Source: Cyclobacterium marinum DSM 745
Lineage (GTDB): Bacteria; Bacteroidota; Bacteroidia; Cytophagales; Cyclobacteriaceae
Assembly (NCBI RefSeq): GCF_000222485.1
Contig: NC_015914.1
Span: forward strand, 3,888,001 to 3,952,000
Direction: 5' to 3'
Length of the DNA: 64,000 nt
Numbering within the stretch: position 1 is the stretch's first letter; the number at the start of each line of letters is the position of its first letter. Below are positions 15,491-24,436 of the stretch, one piece after another. The notes below the pieces were generated by a model. The model saw only the letters and a program-made list of their open reading frames with translations. It was not told where the DNA came from and did no database searches. Both the position numbers and the translations under genes were made by a program.

Positions 15491-16810
15491 TCAAATAGGA
15501 GCACCCCAGGCTTTCTGCATCTCGTTTCTTTTTCTTTCTTCCGTTACTTTCACATAGCGTTGAAAGCTTTTGTAATCTGAATGTCCGGTTATCTTCATCA
15601 CGGTTTCTGCTGGGATTCCTTTTTCCAGAGAAAGAGTTGCAAAGGTTTTCCTACCAGTGTGTGCACTGATAATTTCGTGTTTCTTGTAAATAGTTGATTG
15701 CTTAATGGCTCCTTTATACCGGATAATTTCAATTGGATCATCGATACCCACCAATTTGCAAAGTTCCTTTACATATTTATTGAATTTTTGATTGGAAATC
15801 ACAGGTAAGGGAAGACCCATTTCTTCGTATTTATGCAAAATTCTTTTGGAAAACTGATTTAAAGGAACAATTAGGGGTTCCTTGGTTTTTTTTATAGTAA
15901 GTCTTATTTCCCTTTCTTTAATGTGCTCCCTTCTTAATTGTTGCAGATCAGAAAACCTAAAACCAGTTACGCAGCTAAAACAAAATACATCACGCACCTG
16001 GTCTAACCTTTTGTTTAAACTGAGATTGAAGTTAAACAGTAGCTCCAATTCAGCTTGAGTCAAAGCGATCACTTCAAGTTTTTCTTTCTTAATGGTAAAA
16101 TCCTTGTACCCGCCATTGACTTTAATTCCCTGCCTTTTGGCATAACCAAGGAATGTTTTGAGGGTACTAAGTTGCTTTGCAATCGTGATGTTATTCAAGG
16201 TCCTGACCTTTCCTGTTGTTTCATGGACTTCTTCCCAGCCAATTAGGAAATTTTGAAAAGATTGCATAAAGTTATAGTCCACTTTGTCGAACCGAAAGTT
16301 GACTTTTGTTTTCGTTTGGTAATTCTTTAAATGTCTTTTCAGAGATTTATAGACCACAAGACTTCCCTTGACTCGGGTGAGCTCATGTTCCTGAATATAT
16401 CGGTCTATAAAATCATACACCAGGTTGGTGGGGTCTTCTTTTTTGGTTTTAGCAGCTTTAGATTCCTTTAGGATCTCGATTATCATATCTGCACTATAGG
16501 GAATTCCTTCGTAAATAAACTTTGATTCTATAGTTTTAATCCTAATTATTAAAGAATTTAATTCCTCTTGATTTTGTATCAACTGATTTTTAGTAATCGT
16601 ATCCCCATATGATTTTTGAAGCTGCACCTTCAATTTTTGGGTGAGGTTTATTATTTTTTGATTGTCATTGTCCCAAAGTTCAGGATGAAGTTTAATACTG
16701 GTTCCCATTTTTCTTCTCTGACCAGCTACTCGGATTATCAATATTAAAGGATGTTCTCCATTGCGGTTAACCTTGTCCTTTCTTAACTCCAAACGTAGTG
16801 TAGCTTCCAT
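15491..16810 (-). CDS. Tyrosine recombinase / site-specific integrase
   Basis: A 439-residue integrase of the Bacteroidota type. An N-terminal arm-binding domain (residues 1-90, LRKDKVNRNGEHPLILIIRV) is followed by a SAM-like core-binding domain (about 125-230) and the catalytic domain. The catalytic residues are visible: R285 in TGFRFSDLQQL, a lysine near 308, H384 and R387 in SAHTGRKTFA, H410 in ITGHSD and nucleophile Y419 in SFQRYVKV. It should be active. The start lies about 170 bases from the 3' tRNA fragment at 16981-17005, as expected for an integrase beside its attachment site. The element would extend to the left. Confidence 0.93.
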   Translation of the reverse strand: MEATLRLELRKDKVNRNGEHPLILIIRVAGQRRKMGTSIKLHPELWDNDNQKIINLTQKLKVQLQKSYGDTITKNQLIQNQEELNSLIIRIKTIESKFIYEGIPYSADMIIEILKESKAAKTKKEDPTNLVYDFIDRYIQEHELTRVKGSLVVYKSLKRHLKNYQTKTKVNFRFDKVDYNFMQSFQNFLIGWEEVHETTGKVRTLNNITIAKQLSTLKTFLGYAKRQGIKVNGGYKDFTIKKEKLEVIALTQAELELLFNFNLSLNKRLDQVRDVFCFSCVTGFRFSDLQQLRREHIKEREIRLTIKKTKEPLIVPLNQFSKRILHKYEEMGLPLPVISNQKFNKYVKELCKLVGIDDPIEIIRYKGAIKQSTIYKKHEIISAHTGRKTFATLSLEKGIPAETVMKITGHSDYKSFQRYVKVTEERKRNEMQKAWGAPI

Positions 16811-16980
16811 TCATTTGTTTTTATTGATTGTTGAAATTAAAAAATTTTTTTGAAAGGGGGGCTAAATGGGGGGCTAAAAAAGTAATTAAATCTATACAAA
16901 ACTGGTTACTACTTTAAATCCTATATATCCATATATACGTGTATACACTATTCATGGGGACTTTTGAAAAATCAATAACA

Positions 16981-17005
16981 GAGGGTTCGAATCCCTTCCT
17001 CTCTT
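16981..17005 (+). other. 3' end of a tRNA gene: probable attachment site (att) of the island
   Basis: GAGGG-TTCGAAT-CCCTT (16981-16997) is a canonical T-arm, followed by the acceptor half CCTCTCT and a discriminator T. The matching 5' acceptor AGAGAGG and the D and anticodon arms are absent upstream, so only the 3' end is present. A terminator follows at once. Site-specific integration into a tRNA 3' end leaves just this at one end of an element. Confidence 0.75.
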
Positions 17006-17010
17006 CATAG

Positions 17011-17058
17011 AAAACCCTAACTATCTGAGATATTGATAGTTAGGGTTTTTGTTTTTTT
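17011..17058 (+). terminator. Strong terminator after the tRNA 3' fragment
   Basis: AAAACCCTAACTATC (17011-17025) pairs perfectly with GATAGTTAGGGTTTT (17035-17049) around a 9-base loop, followed by a T-run. Probably the native terminator of the original tRNA gene. Confidence 0.88.
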
Positions 17059-17212
17059 AGTCAGGGGCGAATTTAATGGAGCGGTGTGTCCGAAAATGAC
17101 AAACTTTGGGATTGGGAATAGTAGAATAATTTGAAAATCATCTGTATTGTATTGAAAAAGTTTATATAAAAGAGAAGTAAATTACAGAAGACAGTTATAC
17201 AGAACTTTAGTC

Positions 17213-17385
17213 GTTAATGAAACTGGAGAGGATGTCTGGTTCGATGACTTTATGGTGATAAGTACCACTTCACCCATTATGCAGGAGACCCATGGAGCCT
17301 GTCCTGAGGAACTCAGGGACCCTGCGGATTGGAGTTGACCGGGATGGGTTTCAGTATGGGGGGATAAAAGCGAATAAGTACAAAT
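17213..17385 (+). pseudogene. Remnant of an RHS-repeat core protein
   Basis: Translation gives NETGEDVWFDDFMVIS and SPIMQETH, then after a frame break DGFQYGGIKANKY. These fit the end of the RHS/YD core in Bacteroidota, where a VWFDDF strand is followed by QETHYDPWG and a GGIKVNKYLYNG motif. Frameshifts and stops show it is dead. The flanking DNA holds no longer RHS frame. Confidence 0.55.
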
Positions 17386-17523
17386 CCCTGGGCTGGGTGT
17401 AGAATCCTCTACACCCTTTTATTCCTGACTTACTTTGAAGTCGAAATTTTTTATATGCCATTTGAAATCCCCTCTTTATGTAAACAAATGGACAAAATTT
17501 TGAATACCGTTTGACTGAAATTG
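17380..17523. repeat. Dispersed intergenic repeat, copy 2
   Basis: Shares GTAGAATCCTC.ACACCC, TTTTATTCCT.ACTTACTTTG, AAGTCGAAA, TTATATGCCATTTG and GGACAAAATTTTGAA with copy 3 at 18393-18570. It starts at the end of the RHS remnant. The rest of the 17059-17945 gap holds no gene I can support. Confidence 0.7.
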
Positions 17524-17914
17524 GAGACTCCATCCATAACGATACGCTCTGCCAGCATTTATTTGTAATTCTATCAAGGATAAACTATTTTTAGTTATGG
17601 AGAGGCTTACCAAAAAAGAGATCAGGAAATCGAGCGTGACGAAATCGTCAAGTCAATGGATGGTTATGGTGACGAGATTCCACCCCAATAAACCAGGGCA
17701 AGTTCTGACCATTAAAAACAATTTTAAACAAATGAAATTATGCTGGATGAGAAGATTTGATAACCTTGGATCATTGGTAATTCCGTCCAATTCCAATTGC
17801 AAATTGGAAAGGATAGAAGGGTGTTTTGCCAACTACTACACTTAGTCTGGCTGTAAAAGTAATTAGTACTTCTTATTTTATTTGATTTCGAGAAATTTGA
17901 TCCACCTTATTTAA

Positions 17915-17922
17915 TAATTTTG
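17915..17922 (+). promoter_or_regulatory. -7 box of the TonB-C protein gene
   Basis: TAATTTTG fits TAnnTTTG, 24 bases before the ATG at 17946. Confidence 0.4.
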
Positions 17923-17945
17923 GTAACAATACTATAAGCTATAAT

Positions 17946-18368
17946 ATGGATTTTAAAATAGTAATAATAATTACAATTTACCTGTTGGTAGTCGAGAAGT
18001 TATCAGGTCAAATAATAGACACTACCTCTGTAGTGTATAGCAATATTGATCATGTTTTTGATTCTGAGGGTATATATTTGACTGCTGATAAAATGCCGGA
18101 ATTTAATGAGGGAAATGAGGAGGTATATTCATTTGTTCAAGAAAATATGGGCCGTACCTACTTAAATAGGGAGGAAAAAAGCAGGTCATTTATAAGTTTT
18201 ATTATTGATAAAAATGGGTGTGTGAAAGATGTTCAGGTTGTTAAAGGAAAAGATGAAAGGTTAAATAGATCAATTGTCAGAGTGGTGGAAAGAATGCCCA
18301 GTTGGAAACCTGGTGAAATAGCTGGCGAAAAAGTTGAAGTAAGACTTACTTTTCCTTTTAAGTATTGA
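17946..18368 (+). CDS. Secreted TonB C-terminal domain protein
   Basis: A 140-residue protein with an N-terminal hydrophobic signal or anchor (KIVIIITIYLLVVEKLSG). Residues about 65-140 form a TonB C-terminal domain: SFIIDKNGCVKDVQVVKGKD, RSIVRVVERMPSWKPG, and the closing KVEVRLTFPFKY. TonB normally couples inner-membrane ExbB/ExbD energy to outer-membrane receptors, but this protein has no proline-rich linker, so it is more likely one of the small secreted TonB-C proteins common in Bacteroidota. It lies between two copies of the same intergenic repeat. Confidence 0.8.
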   Translation: MDFKIVIIITIYLLVVEKLSGQIIDTTSVVYSNIDHVFDSEGIYLTADKMPEFNEGNEEVYSFVQENMGRTYLNREEKSRSFISFIIDKNGCVKDVQVVKGKDERLNRSIVRVVERMPSWKPGEIAGEKVEVRLTFPFKY

Positions 18369-18392
18369 ACCAAGGATTAGAAATGAGGTCAT

Positions 18393-18570
18393 GTAAATCC
18401 CCGGCTGTTTGTAGAATCCTCAACACCCTTTTATTCCTAACTTACTTTGAAGTCGAAACCTTTTATATGCCATTTGCAATGGCTTCTGAAAGTCCTCCTT
18501 ATCCAAGTAAACAAATATGGACAAAATTTTGAAACCCCATCCAAATCAACGACACTTTATTCAGTTACCT
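18393..18570. repeat. Dispersed intergenic repeat, copy 3
   Basis: The most complete copy, running from AAATCCCCGGCTGTTTGTAG to the TCAGTTACC tail. It is most similar to copy 2 and carries about 20 extra bases near 18480 (GGCTTCTGAAAGTCC). It begins 25 bases after the TonB-C gene. The remaining DNA up to 18797 shows no gene. Confidence 0.7.
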
Positions 18571-18797
18571 CCATTAAGCGTAGTTTCAAACTACCCCCAG
18601 TCCAAATCTATAATTTGGATGTATTAATAAGATGGAAAACACTTCTGTTTTTGCGTCAGATTGTTAATTTAATTCTACACACTGAGGCCAAACTTTAAAC
18701 GTTAGCTCATATGAATTAATTTATAACCGGACCTGTCTTTAGGGTAAGTATGGCATGATTATTTCTACACAGAAAGTATCACTAAACGACTATTAAA

Positions 18798-19166
18798 ATG
18801 AAATTTATAACCAAGGCAGTAGGTGCAGCTCTAGTAGGGTTCGCTGTGAAAAAAGTAATTGATTCCATAGAAAATGGCACCGCTCAAAAGTCAGTTTTAG
18901 ATCGCTTCGGTAGACCTTTGCGAGATGCTCATATTGGCTTTAACAATACCGCATTCAAACTCGGGATAATCTCTGGAAGAAAAAAAGCAGAATGGAATAA
19001 GAATGTAGTGGAGAGGTACAATGCTGTCAGAGCAGTTCCTAATACAAATCCAATACCCGCAAATGGTGCTGGCAATCAAACCGATATTTCTGCCCCTCCT
19101 GTACAGGGAGAGGTTCACTCTAAGCCTAAAGCTTCTCAAACGAGAATACCACCAAAGAATATGTAA
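18798..19166 (+). CDS. Hypothetical protein, possibly membrane-associated at the N-terminus
   Basis: A 122-residue basic protein. It begins with a short hydrophobic stretch (FITKAVGAALVGFAVKKVI), then a middle with LDRFGRPLRDAHIGFNNTAF, and a proline- and asparagine-rich tail ending RIPPKNM. The family is not recognised. The first 20 residues could be an amphipathic or single membrane helix. It stands alone. Confidence 0.55.
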   Translation: MKFITKAVGAALVGFAVKKVIDSIENGTAQKSVLDRFGRPLRDAHIGFNNTAFKLGIISGRKKAEWNKNVVERYNAVRAVPNTNPIPANGAGNQTDISAPPVQGEVHSKPKASQTRIPPKNM

Positions 19167-19373
19167 ACCTAAGGGGTAGTTTTTAAGCTTTATCCCTCTT
19201 TTACTGGTCTCAGTTTAGCGCTGCATAACTCAGACCTAAAATGATGAAAGTTAACCAAAGCTCAGGGAATGAAAGGGATAATAAACCCTATCCATACATT
19301 AGTCTTGTAATAAATTACTAACTATATCCATACACCACAAAAAACCGGTACCTTACAGTAATCGCTTTAAATA

Positions 19374-19408
19374 AAAGGTGCCCGACAATTTTGCCGGGCA
19401 CCTTTTTG
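19374..19408. terminator. Bidirectional terminator
   Basis: AAAGGTGCCCG (19374-19384) pairs with CGGGCACCTTT (19395-19405) and has A/T runs on both sides. It serves the leftward sugar dehydrogenase gene ending at 19420 and can stop readthrough from the left. Confidence 0.85.
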
Positions 19409-19419
19409 TTTGTCCTTAA

Positions 19420-20592
19420 TTACTCCAATCCAAACTTATAAATTTTGTCATCAAAACCACAAATATAGATTTCTTGGTTTTGGTCTACTCCGAAGGAGGA
19501 AATAGGAAAATCGGCTTTGAACAATTCAGTATTTACAGGGTTTTCAGTATCACTGAAATCCAGGCTCCAAATTCTACCTGACACATAATCAGCATAAATG
19601 TAAAGTCCCTGCAGCTGCGGTAGGGCCTCGCCATGATAGACAAATCCACCGGTGATGGAAATGTCTCCTTCATCCCGATCATATTCCCAAATTGGCAATT
19701 CAAGGTTTTCTTGGTTACATTCATCGGCTTTGAAGCAATGAAAGCCTTCCATGGTATTCCAACCGTAATTCCCACCGTTTTTAACGATGTCAATTTCTTC
19801 ATAGCTGTTTTGACCTACATCTGCCACCCACAACTGATCAGTGGCAGTATCAAAACTAAACCTCCAAGGGTTTCGCATGCCATAAGCATAGATCTCTTCC
19901 TTAAAGCCTTCGGTATTTCCGGCAAATGGATTGTCATCCGGAATGGAATAAGGCATAGCTCCATTTTCTTGGTCCACATCAATTCTAAGAATATTTCCTA
20001 ATAAGGTACTACGGTTTTGGCCATGTCCATGTGGATCTCCACTTTTTCCACCATCACCAACTCCTATATATAAGTAGTAATCCGGGCCAAAAGCTATTTG
20101 TCCTCCATTATGGTTGCCATATGGTTGTTCATATTCCAACAATACCAATTCACTGTTTGGATCGGCCTCATCAGGGTTCGTGGAGGAAAGGTTGAATCTT
20201 GAAATTACTGAACGATCCGGATTGGATGCCGTGTAGTTTACGTAGAAATAACCGTTGCTTTCAAAATTGGGATGAAATGCCAAGCCTAATAGACCTTCTT
20301 CATTGTCTGAATCTTCTACTCGGTCTTCAATGGATAAAAACGTTGCTTTGGTCGAAGTTTTTTGCTCATTTTCAAAAACAGAAATGACGCCTCGCTGCTC
20401 CACTACATAAAGTTTGTTTGACTTGTCTCCTGCATGCTGGAAATCAACGGGTCTGGTAAACGATAATTCCGGGAAAGCCGCAACAAGGGGCAAGTTTTGT
20501 TCGGTACCGGTAGTTTTTTCTTCTGTCTCCTTGGTGCAAGCCGTACTTGCAAACAAGGCAATGACGAGAAAAATTTTCAGTTGTTTTTTCAT
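19420..20592 (-). CDS. PQQ-dependent aldose/sorbosone dehydrogenase-like lipoprotein
   Basis: A 390-residue lipoprotein (signal LKIFLVIALFASTAC) with a six-bladed GSDH beta-propeller. Visible family marks are GLLGLAFHPNFESNGYFYVN, the NHNGGQIAFGPD segment with the active-site histidine, YIGVGDGGKSGDP with calcium-type loops, and YGMRNPWRFSFD. Relatives such as soluble aldose sugar dehydrogenase use PQQ to oxidise sugars in the periplasm. No PQQ biosynthesis gene is in the window, so cofactor supply is unknown and the protein could bind sugars without PQQ. It is a single-gene unit closed by the terminator at 19374-19408. Confidence 0.85.
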   Translation of the reverse strand: MKKQLKIFLVIALFASTACTKETEEKTTGTEQNLPLVAAFPELSFTRPVDFQHAGDKSNKLYVVEQRGVISVFENEQKTSTKATFLSIEDRVEDSDNEEGLLGLAFHPNFESNGYFYVNYTASNPDRSVISRFNLSSTNPDEADPNSELVLLEYEQPYGNHNGGQIAFGPDYYLYIGVGDGGKSGDPHGHGQNRSTLLGNILRIDVDQENGAMPYSIPDDNPFAGNTEGFKEEIYAYGMRNPWRFSFDTATDQLWVADVGQNSYEEIDIVKNGGNYGWNTMEGFHCFKADECNQENLELPIWEYDRDEGDISITGGFVYHGEALPQLQGLYIYADYVSGRIWSLDFSDTENPVNTELFKADFPISSFGVDQNQEIYICGFDDKIYKFGLE

Positions 20593-20831
20593 AATTGATA
20601 GTTGTATGGTTTGGTTAAAGTAAGCTTGATTTCTATTAGGATTAATGATTTAACTTAATTTTTCTGGAACGGCATATGACCATTCGCTAACGTAGAAAGC
20701 AATTTAAGGTTTTTTCTTGGCAAAATTGATTTGATCAGGCAAGAGTAAGCTTATAGCTTATTTCAAGTTGATATGGAATCAAACATTTCAAATTTTGGGA
20801 AGATATAGAATTGATTGAGTGGATGTTCTAT

Positions 20832-21743
20832 TTATTGAGCTTTCTTCTTATAATAAAAACAAGCTTGGTCACCTATTTTCAATTTATTGTATTGTAGTGC
20901 TTTATTCCGAAACTCGGTCAGTTCTTGTCTACTGAATTCTTGGTGGATTTCGGTGCCAACCAAAGGTTTTCCTTTTTTGTACAAAGCTGTTCCCCAAAAT
21001 TGACTGTCCATGCTATCAAAAGTGGTATTGAAAAGTTCAAGTCCAAACCTCTCCCCTAAAATTTCCATTGATTTGGTGTTGGGGATAAATAAATGCCTTG
21101 GTGCATCCAGCTGAAACCAATAAGTATGTTCTTCTTTCCAAACTTGGGCATCGGTGACAGGCACTCTGATCAATACTTGCCCTTCCGGGTTTAAGATGGT
21201 CACAAGTTTTTTAAAGACCTCAACAGGACTGGGTAGATGTTCAAAAGAATGGTGAAACATTACCAGATCAAATTTCTGATCAATTTCAAAAAAGTCCTTT
21301 TTATATATAGAAAAATTTTTTGAAGAAAAAGCTGCTTTTACAAAAGGATCATATCCATTGAGCTGCTTAAAACCCGAGTAAGCCATTTCAGCTAATAGTT
21401 GTCCATTTCCGCATCCGATATCAGCAATTTTACTTTTTGGATTTAGGGAAAGTGGAGAGAGCCAATCATAGTAAACCGGAGAATGAAAAGAGAGCCCCCT
21501 GCAAAATGCTTCATACCTTAGTTTTTTGAGAAGTGCCAAAAGGGCATTGCTACGGTTGAAAGAACCAAAGGAATAATAATTAGAGGGGTAGTATTTGCCA
21601 AGGTCTGCAGGAATGTCGGTTAAAAAGAGTGCTTGACAAGATTCACATTCTATGTAATTAAAAATATCTCCTGTATCATACATTCGTTCTTGGGCAACAA
21701 TGTCCTTGAATTCCGAGCCTTGGCAAATTTCACATTCTTTCAT
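20832..21743 (-). CDS. Class I SAM-dependent methyltransferase with zinc-ribbon-like N-terminus
   Basis: About 303 residues from the ATG at 21743 (a GTG 12 bases upstream is possible). An N-terminal pair of CxxC knuckles (CEICQ and CESCQ) may bind zinc. Residues about 95-200 hold a Rossmann methyltransferase core: IADIGCGNGQLLAEMAYSGF binds SAM, and LVMFHHSFEHLPSPVEVFKK and NPEGQVLIRVP follow the usual order. The type is common in surface polysaccharide or small-molecule modification clusters, but here it stands alone, so its substrate is unknown. Confidence 0.85.
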   Translation of the reverse strand: MKECEICQGSEFKDIVAQERMYDTGDIFNYIECESCQALFLTDIPADLGKYYPSNYYSFGSFNRSNALLALLKKLRYEAFCRGLSFHSPVYYDWLSPLSLNPKSKIADIGCGNGQLLAEMAYSGFKQLNGYDPFVKAAFSSKNFSIYKKDFFEIDQKFDLVMFHHSFEHLPSPVEVFKKLVTILNPEGQVLIRVPVTDAQVWKEEHTYWFQLDAPRHLFIPNTKSMEILGERFGLELFNTTFDSMDSQFWGTALYKKGKPLVGTEIHQEFSRQELTEFRNKALQYNKLKIGDQACFYYKKKAQ

Positions 21744-21755
21744 ATAGGTGTTCAC

Positions 21756-22590
21756 AGGATTCGATGAATCAACAAAATTAAGTTAAATATGGGCCACTAC
21801 AAAGTCCAGAAAAAAGGGGTATAGAAGTTAAACTTTTTAATTGATAGGGGATGTATTTTGAGCCTTGCCTAAAAAGGTGATTAAGCATCAGTTTTGTCTT
21901 CCATTATTAACTCATTTTCGACTTAACTTGTATGAATCTTTATATATAAGGAGTGGAATGCAAAGCCATTAATCATAAAAGAAGCTACTTTATTATAAAT
22001 TGGAAGAAAAAACAGCTTTGACTCAGTTTGTGGATATCGGGACTTAGCGTTGAAGAGGATTAATGGAGTTTAATTAAATATCAGAAGGAATGGGTCTAAA
22101 ATTACATGTGGAATTCAAGGAGGAAACATGTTAATGCAGGGAACTGAATTACCTAAAAGTTCGAGATTAATTCGAGTCGGGGTAGGCATTATTCTTAACA
22201 TTTCGCAAAAAGTCCTTGGGTTTTTGCAAAGAATAATAAGCTTAAATGTTTGATATTTAGTCGGATAGGCTTATATTAATAAGAGATTTATTTGCGTATT
22301 AACTTTTAAATAATTAGTTTTATATAAGTAAAGGCTATGCTTCATATACTAGATGAAGGATTTGGCGTTTATGAAAGTGAGTAATTTTTTTTCTTATATT
22401 GCAAATTAGAGAACAGTAGGAATTTCAAGGGCTTAGCCCCTGTCAAATGAATATTACTTGAGGATTTGCAACAAATTCTCAGAAATTATAATGGAATCAT
22501 TTGCAATTTGAGCCGAAAAAATTATAACTTTAAAAATCAATTTAAAATTAGAAACCGTTCAACCTTTAAATGTCTATTAAAAACTACACT
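21756..22590. other. Long upstream region of the exb operon, no gene seen
   Basis: About 830 bases of AT-rich DNA. No protein-like frame, strong stem or exact promoter box with proper spacing was found. It separates divergently transcribed genes and must contain the exb operon promoter. Confidence 0.45.
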
Positions 22591-23406
22591 ATGAAAAAGT
22601 TAATCGCTTTGTTCATGCTTTTCGGAATTTTATTTGCTCCGATGATCACAAAAGCACAAGAAGAAACAGAAACAGAATCAGAAGCTGATACTACTGAAGA
22701 GGCCGCACCGGTAGAAGCTGCTCCGGCCCCAGCTCCAGTTATGACTGATGATGACATCGTTGCTGAAGAGCAATCTTTTCATCAAGTTATAAAAGACAAG
22801 TTTATTGAGGGTGATCCTACCTTTATGACTCCGGTATTATTGTGTTTGATCTTAGGCTTAGCTGTAGCTTTGGAGAGAATCGTTACCTTAAACCTTTCTA
22901 CGACTAACACCAAGAAATTGTTGGCTAAAGTAGAAAATGCGTTAGATGAAGGCGGAATTGAAGCCGCAAAAGATGTAACAAAAGGAACTAGAGGTCCTGT
23001 AGCATCTATCTTCACGCAAGGTCTAATGAGATACTCTGAGGGTATTGAAATGGTAGAAAAATCTATCATAGCTTATGGATCTGTAGAAATGGGACGTTTG
23101 GAAAAAGGTCTTGTTTGGATATCTCTATTCATATCTTTGGCTCCAATGTTAGGTTTCATGGGTACTGTAATTGGTATGATTGGTGCCTTTGATTCAATTG
23201 AAGCTGCCGGTGATATTTCTCCATCTCTTGTTGCAGGTGGTATTAAAATTGCCCTTTTGACCACAGTTGCAGGTTTGATCGTTGCGATTATCCTACAGTT
23301 GTTTTACAACTATTGTGTGGCTAAAATTGATTCTATCGTAAATGATATGGAAGATGCTTCCATCAGTTTAGTAGACATTTTGGTTAAGCATAAATTGACT
23401 AGATAA
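22591..23406 (+). CDS. exbB: ExbB/TolQ (MotA-TolQ-ExbB) proton channel protein
   Basis: Taken from the ATG at 22591 (271 residues); an ATG at 22570 would add seven residues before the signal. The protein starts with a signal-like segment (LIALFMLFGILFAPMITKAQ), unusual for E. coli ExbB but common in Bacteroidota, followed by an acidic, Ala/Pro-rich linker (residues about 24-55). Three membrane helices follow: TPVLLCLILGLAVALERIV, then WISLFISLAPMLGFMGTVIG and GGIKIALLTTVAGLIVAI, the conserved channel pair. With ExbD it converts proton flow into force for TonB-driven uptake. It is first in a four-gene operon. Confidence 0.92.
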   Translation: MKKLIALFMLFGILFAPMITKAQEETETESEADTTEEAAPVEAAPAPAPVMTDDDIVAEEQSFHQVIKDKFIEGDPTFMTPVLLCLILGLAVALERIVTLNLSTTNTKKLLAKVENALDEGGIEAAKDVTKGTRGPVASIFTQGLMRYSEGIEMVEKSIIAYGSVEMGRLEKGLVWISLFISLAPMLGFMGTVIGMIGAFDSIEAAGDISPSLVAGGIKIALLTTVAGLIVAIILQLFYNYCVAKIDSIVNDMEDASISLVDILVKHKLTR

Positions 23407-23465
23407 TTCTAGTCAATTTAATGTTTTTCAATAAAATGATTATTCACTTATATATTTAAGATAAA

Positions 23466-23795
23466 ATGGATACTACTGATATATTCTTATATGCAGGGTA
23501 CTTACTAGTTGTTATCGGCTCGATACTAGCTTTAATTATGCCATTGATCAGTTCCTTAGGAGATCCTAAGAGCCTTTTAAAAACACTCGTAGGAGTTGTT
23601 ATAATTGCTGCTGTATTTGGAATAGCTTACTCTAGCGCTAGTGGTGACGTAGCTGCAAAATATATGGCTGACCCATTCAATATTACTCCTGAAGGAGCTA
23701 AAATGGTCGGTGGTGTATTGATAACAGTCTATGCCCTGTTTTTACTTGCAATTGTTGGGATTGTAATTACAGAAATTAATAAAATAATTAAATAA
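23466..23795 (+). CDS. Small membrane protein of the ExbB-ExbD operon
   Basis: A 109-residue protein with three hydrophobic helices (ILYAGYL-type start to LIMPLISSLG; TLVGVVIIAAVFGIAYS; VLITVYALFLLAIVGIVI) and a short KYMADPFNITPEG loop. It sits between exbB and exbD, with one base before the exbD start. Proteins of this size and topology are commonly found in this place in Bacteroidota exb operons; the function is unknown. An accessory role in the proton-channel complex is inferred from position. Confidence 0.75.
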   Translation: MDTTDIFLYAGYLLVVIGSILALIMPLISSLGDPKSLLKTLVGVVIIAAVFGIAYSSASGDVAAKYMADPFNITPEGAKMVGGVLITVYALFLLAIVGIVITEINKIIK

Positions 23796-23796
23796 T

Positions 23797-24435
23797 ATGG
23801 CTAGCAAGAGAGGTAGAATGGCTCAGGAGGTAAATGCAGGATCGATGGCAGACATCGCCTTCTTGCTCCTTATCTTCTTTCTCGTGACCACAACCATTGC
23901 TTCGGATAAAGGGATTATGAACATCCTTCCTCCCAAGCAAGATCCTAATCAACCCCCACCAGAGGTTGAATTAAACGAAAGGAATATTTTTAATATTCTT
24001 ATCAATGCAAACGATGATCTCTTGATCGAAGGGGAGTTTAGAAATGATTTAAATGGTCTTTCTGACGAAATCAAACGATTTATTCTGAATTTCGGAAATC
24101 CTGATGAAGATGCTATTGCCTTGTTCAATAGTTTGCCTCCTTCCTTGAAAGGATTGGCAGACCAAAGCCCTGAATCTTCAGATCATCCAATGTCAGGTGG
24201 CGCGGTAATCTCTATCAAAACCAATAGAGGTACCAGCTATGAGACCTACTTGGAGGTTTTGGATTTAGTAAAACAGGCCTACTTCGAAATTTATGGAGAG
24301 CGTGTAGGGCTTACAGGAGAAGAGTATAGAACCCTGTCAGGTCAGACTCCTGCTGAAAAGGAATTGATGGACAGAGGAAAAGAGAATATTCCTATGGCCA
24401 TTTCCATTGCTGAACCTGATAAAACCGGAAGCTGA
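23797..24435 (+). CDS. exbD: ExbD/TolR biopolymer transport protein (first copy)
   Basis: A 212-residue protein. A short cytoplasmic N-terminus leads into the single membrane helix SMADIAFLLLIFFLVTTTIA, which carries the conserved aspartate needed for proton conduction. A large periplasmic domain follows, longer than in E. coli ExbD (about 140 residues). The insertion (residues about 85-140, LKGLADQSPESSDHPMSGG) lies before the dimer-type strand AVISIKTNRGTSYETYL. It starts one base after the small membrane gene and is followed by a second exbD. Confidence 0.9.
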   Translation: MASKRGRMAQEVNAGSMADIAFLLLIFFLVTTTIASDKGIMNILPPKQDPNQPPPEVELNERNIFNILINANDDLLIEGEFRNDLNGLSDEIKRFILNFGNPDEDAIALFNSLPPSLKGLADQSPESSDHPMSGGAVISIKTNRGTSYETYLEVLDLVKQAYFEIYGERVGLTGEEYRTLSGQTPAEKELMDRGKENIPMAISIAEPDKTGS

Positions 24436-24436
24436 T

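Noticed and set aside
17597..17845. 82-codon frame starting MERLTKKE
   Set aside because: No recognisable family, and it lies among decayed sequence. At best it is a gene remnant; evidence is too weak to list.
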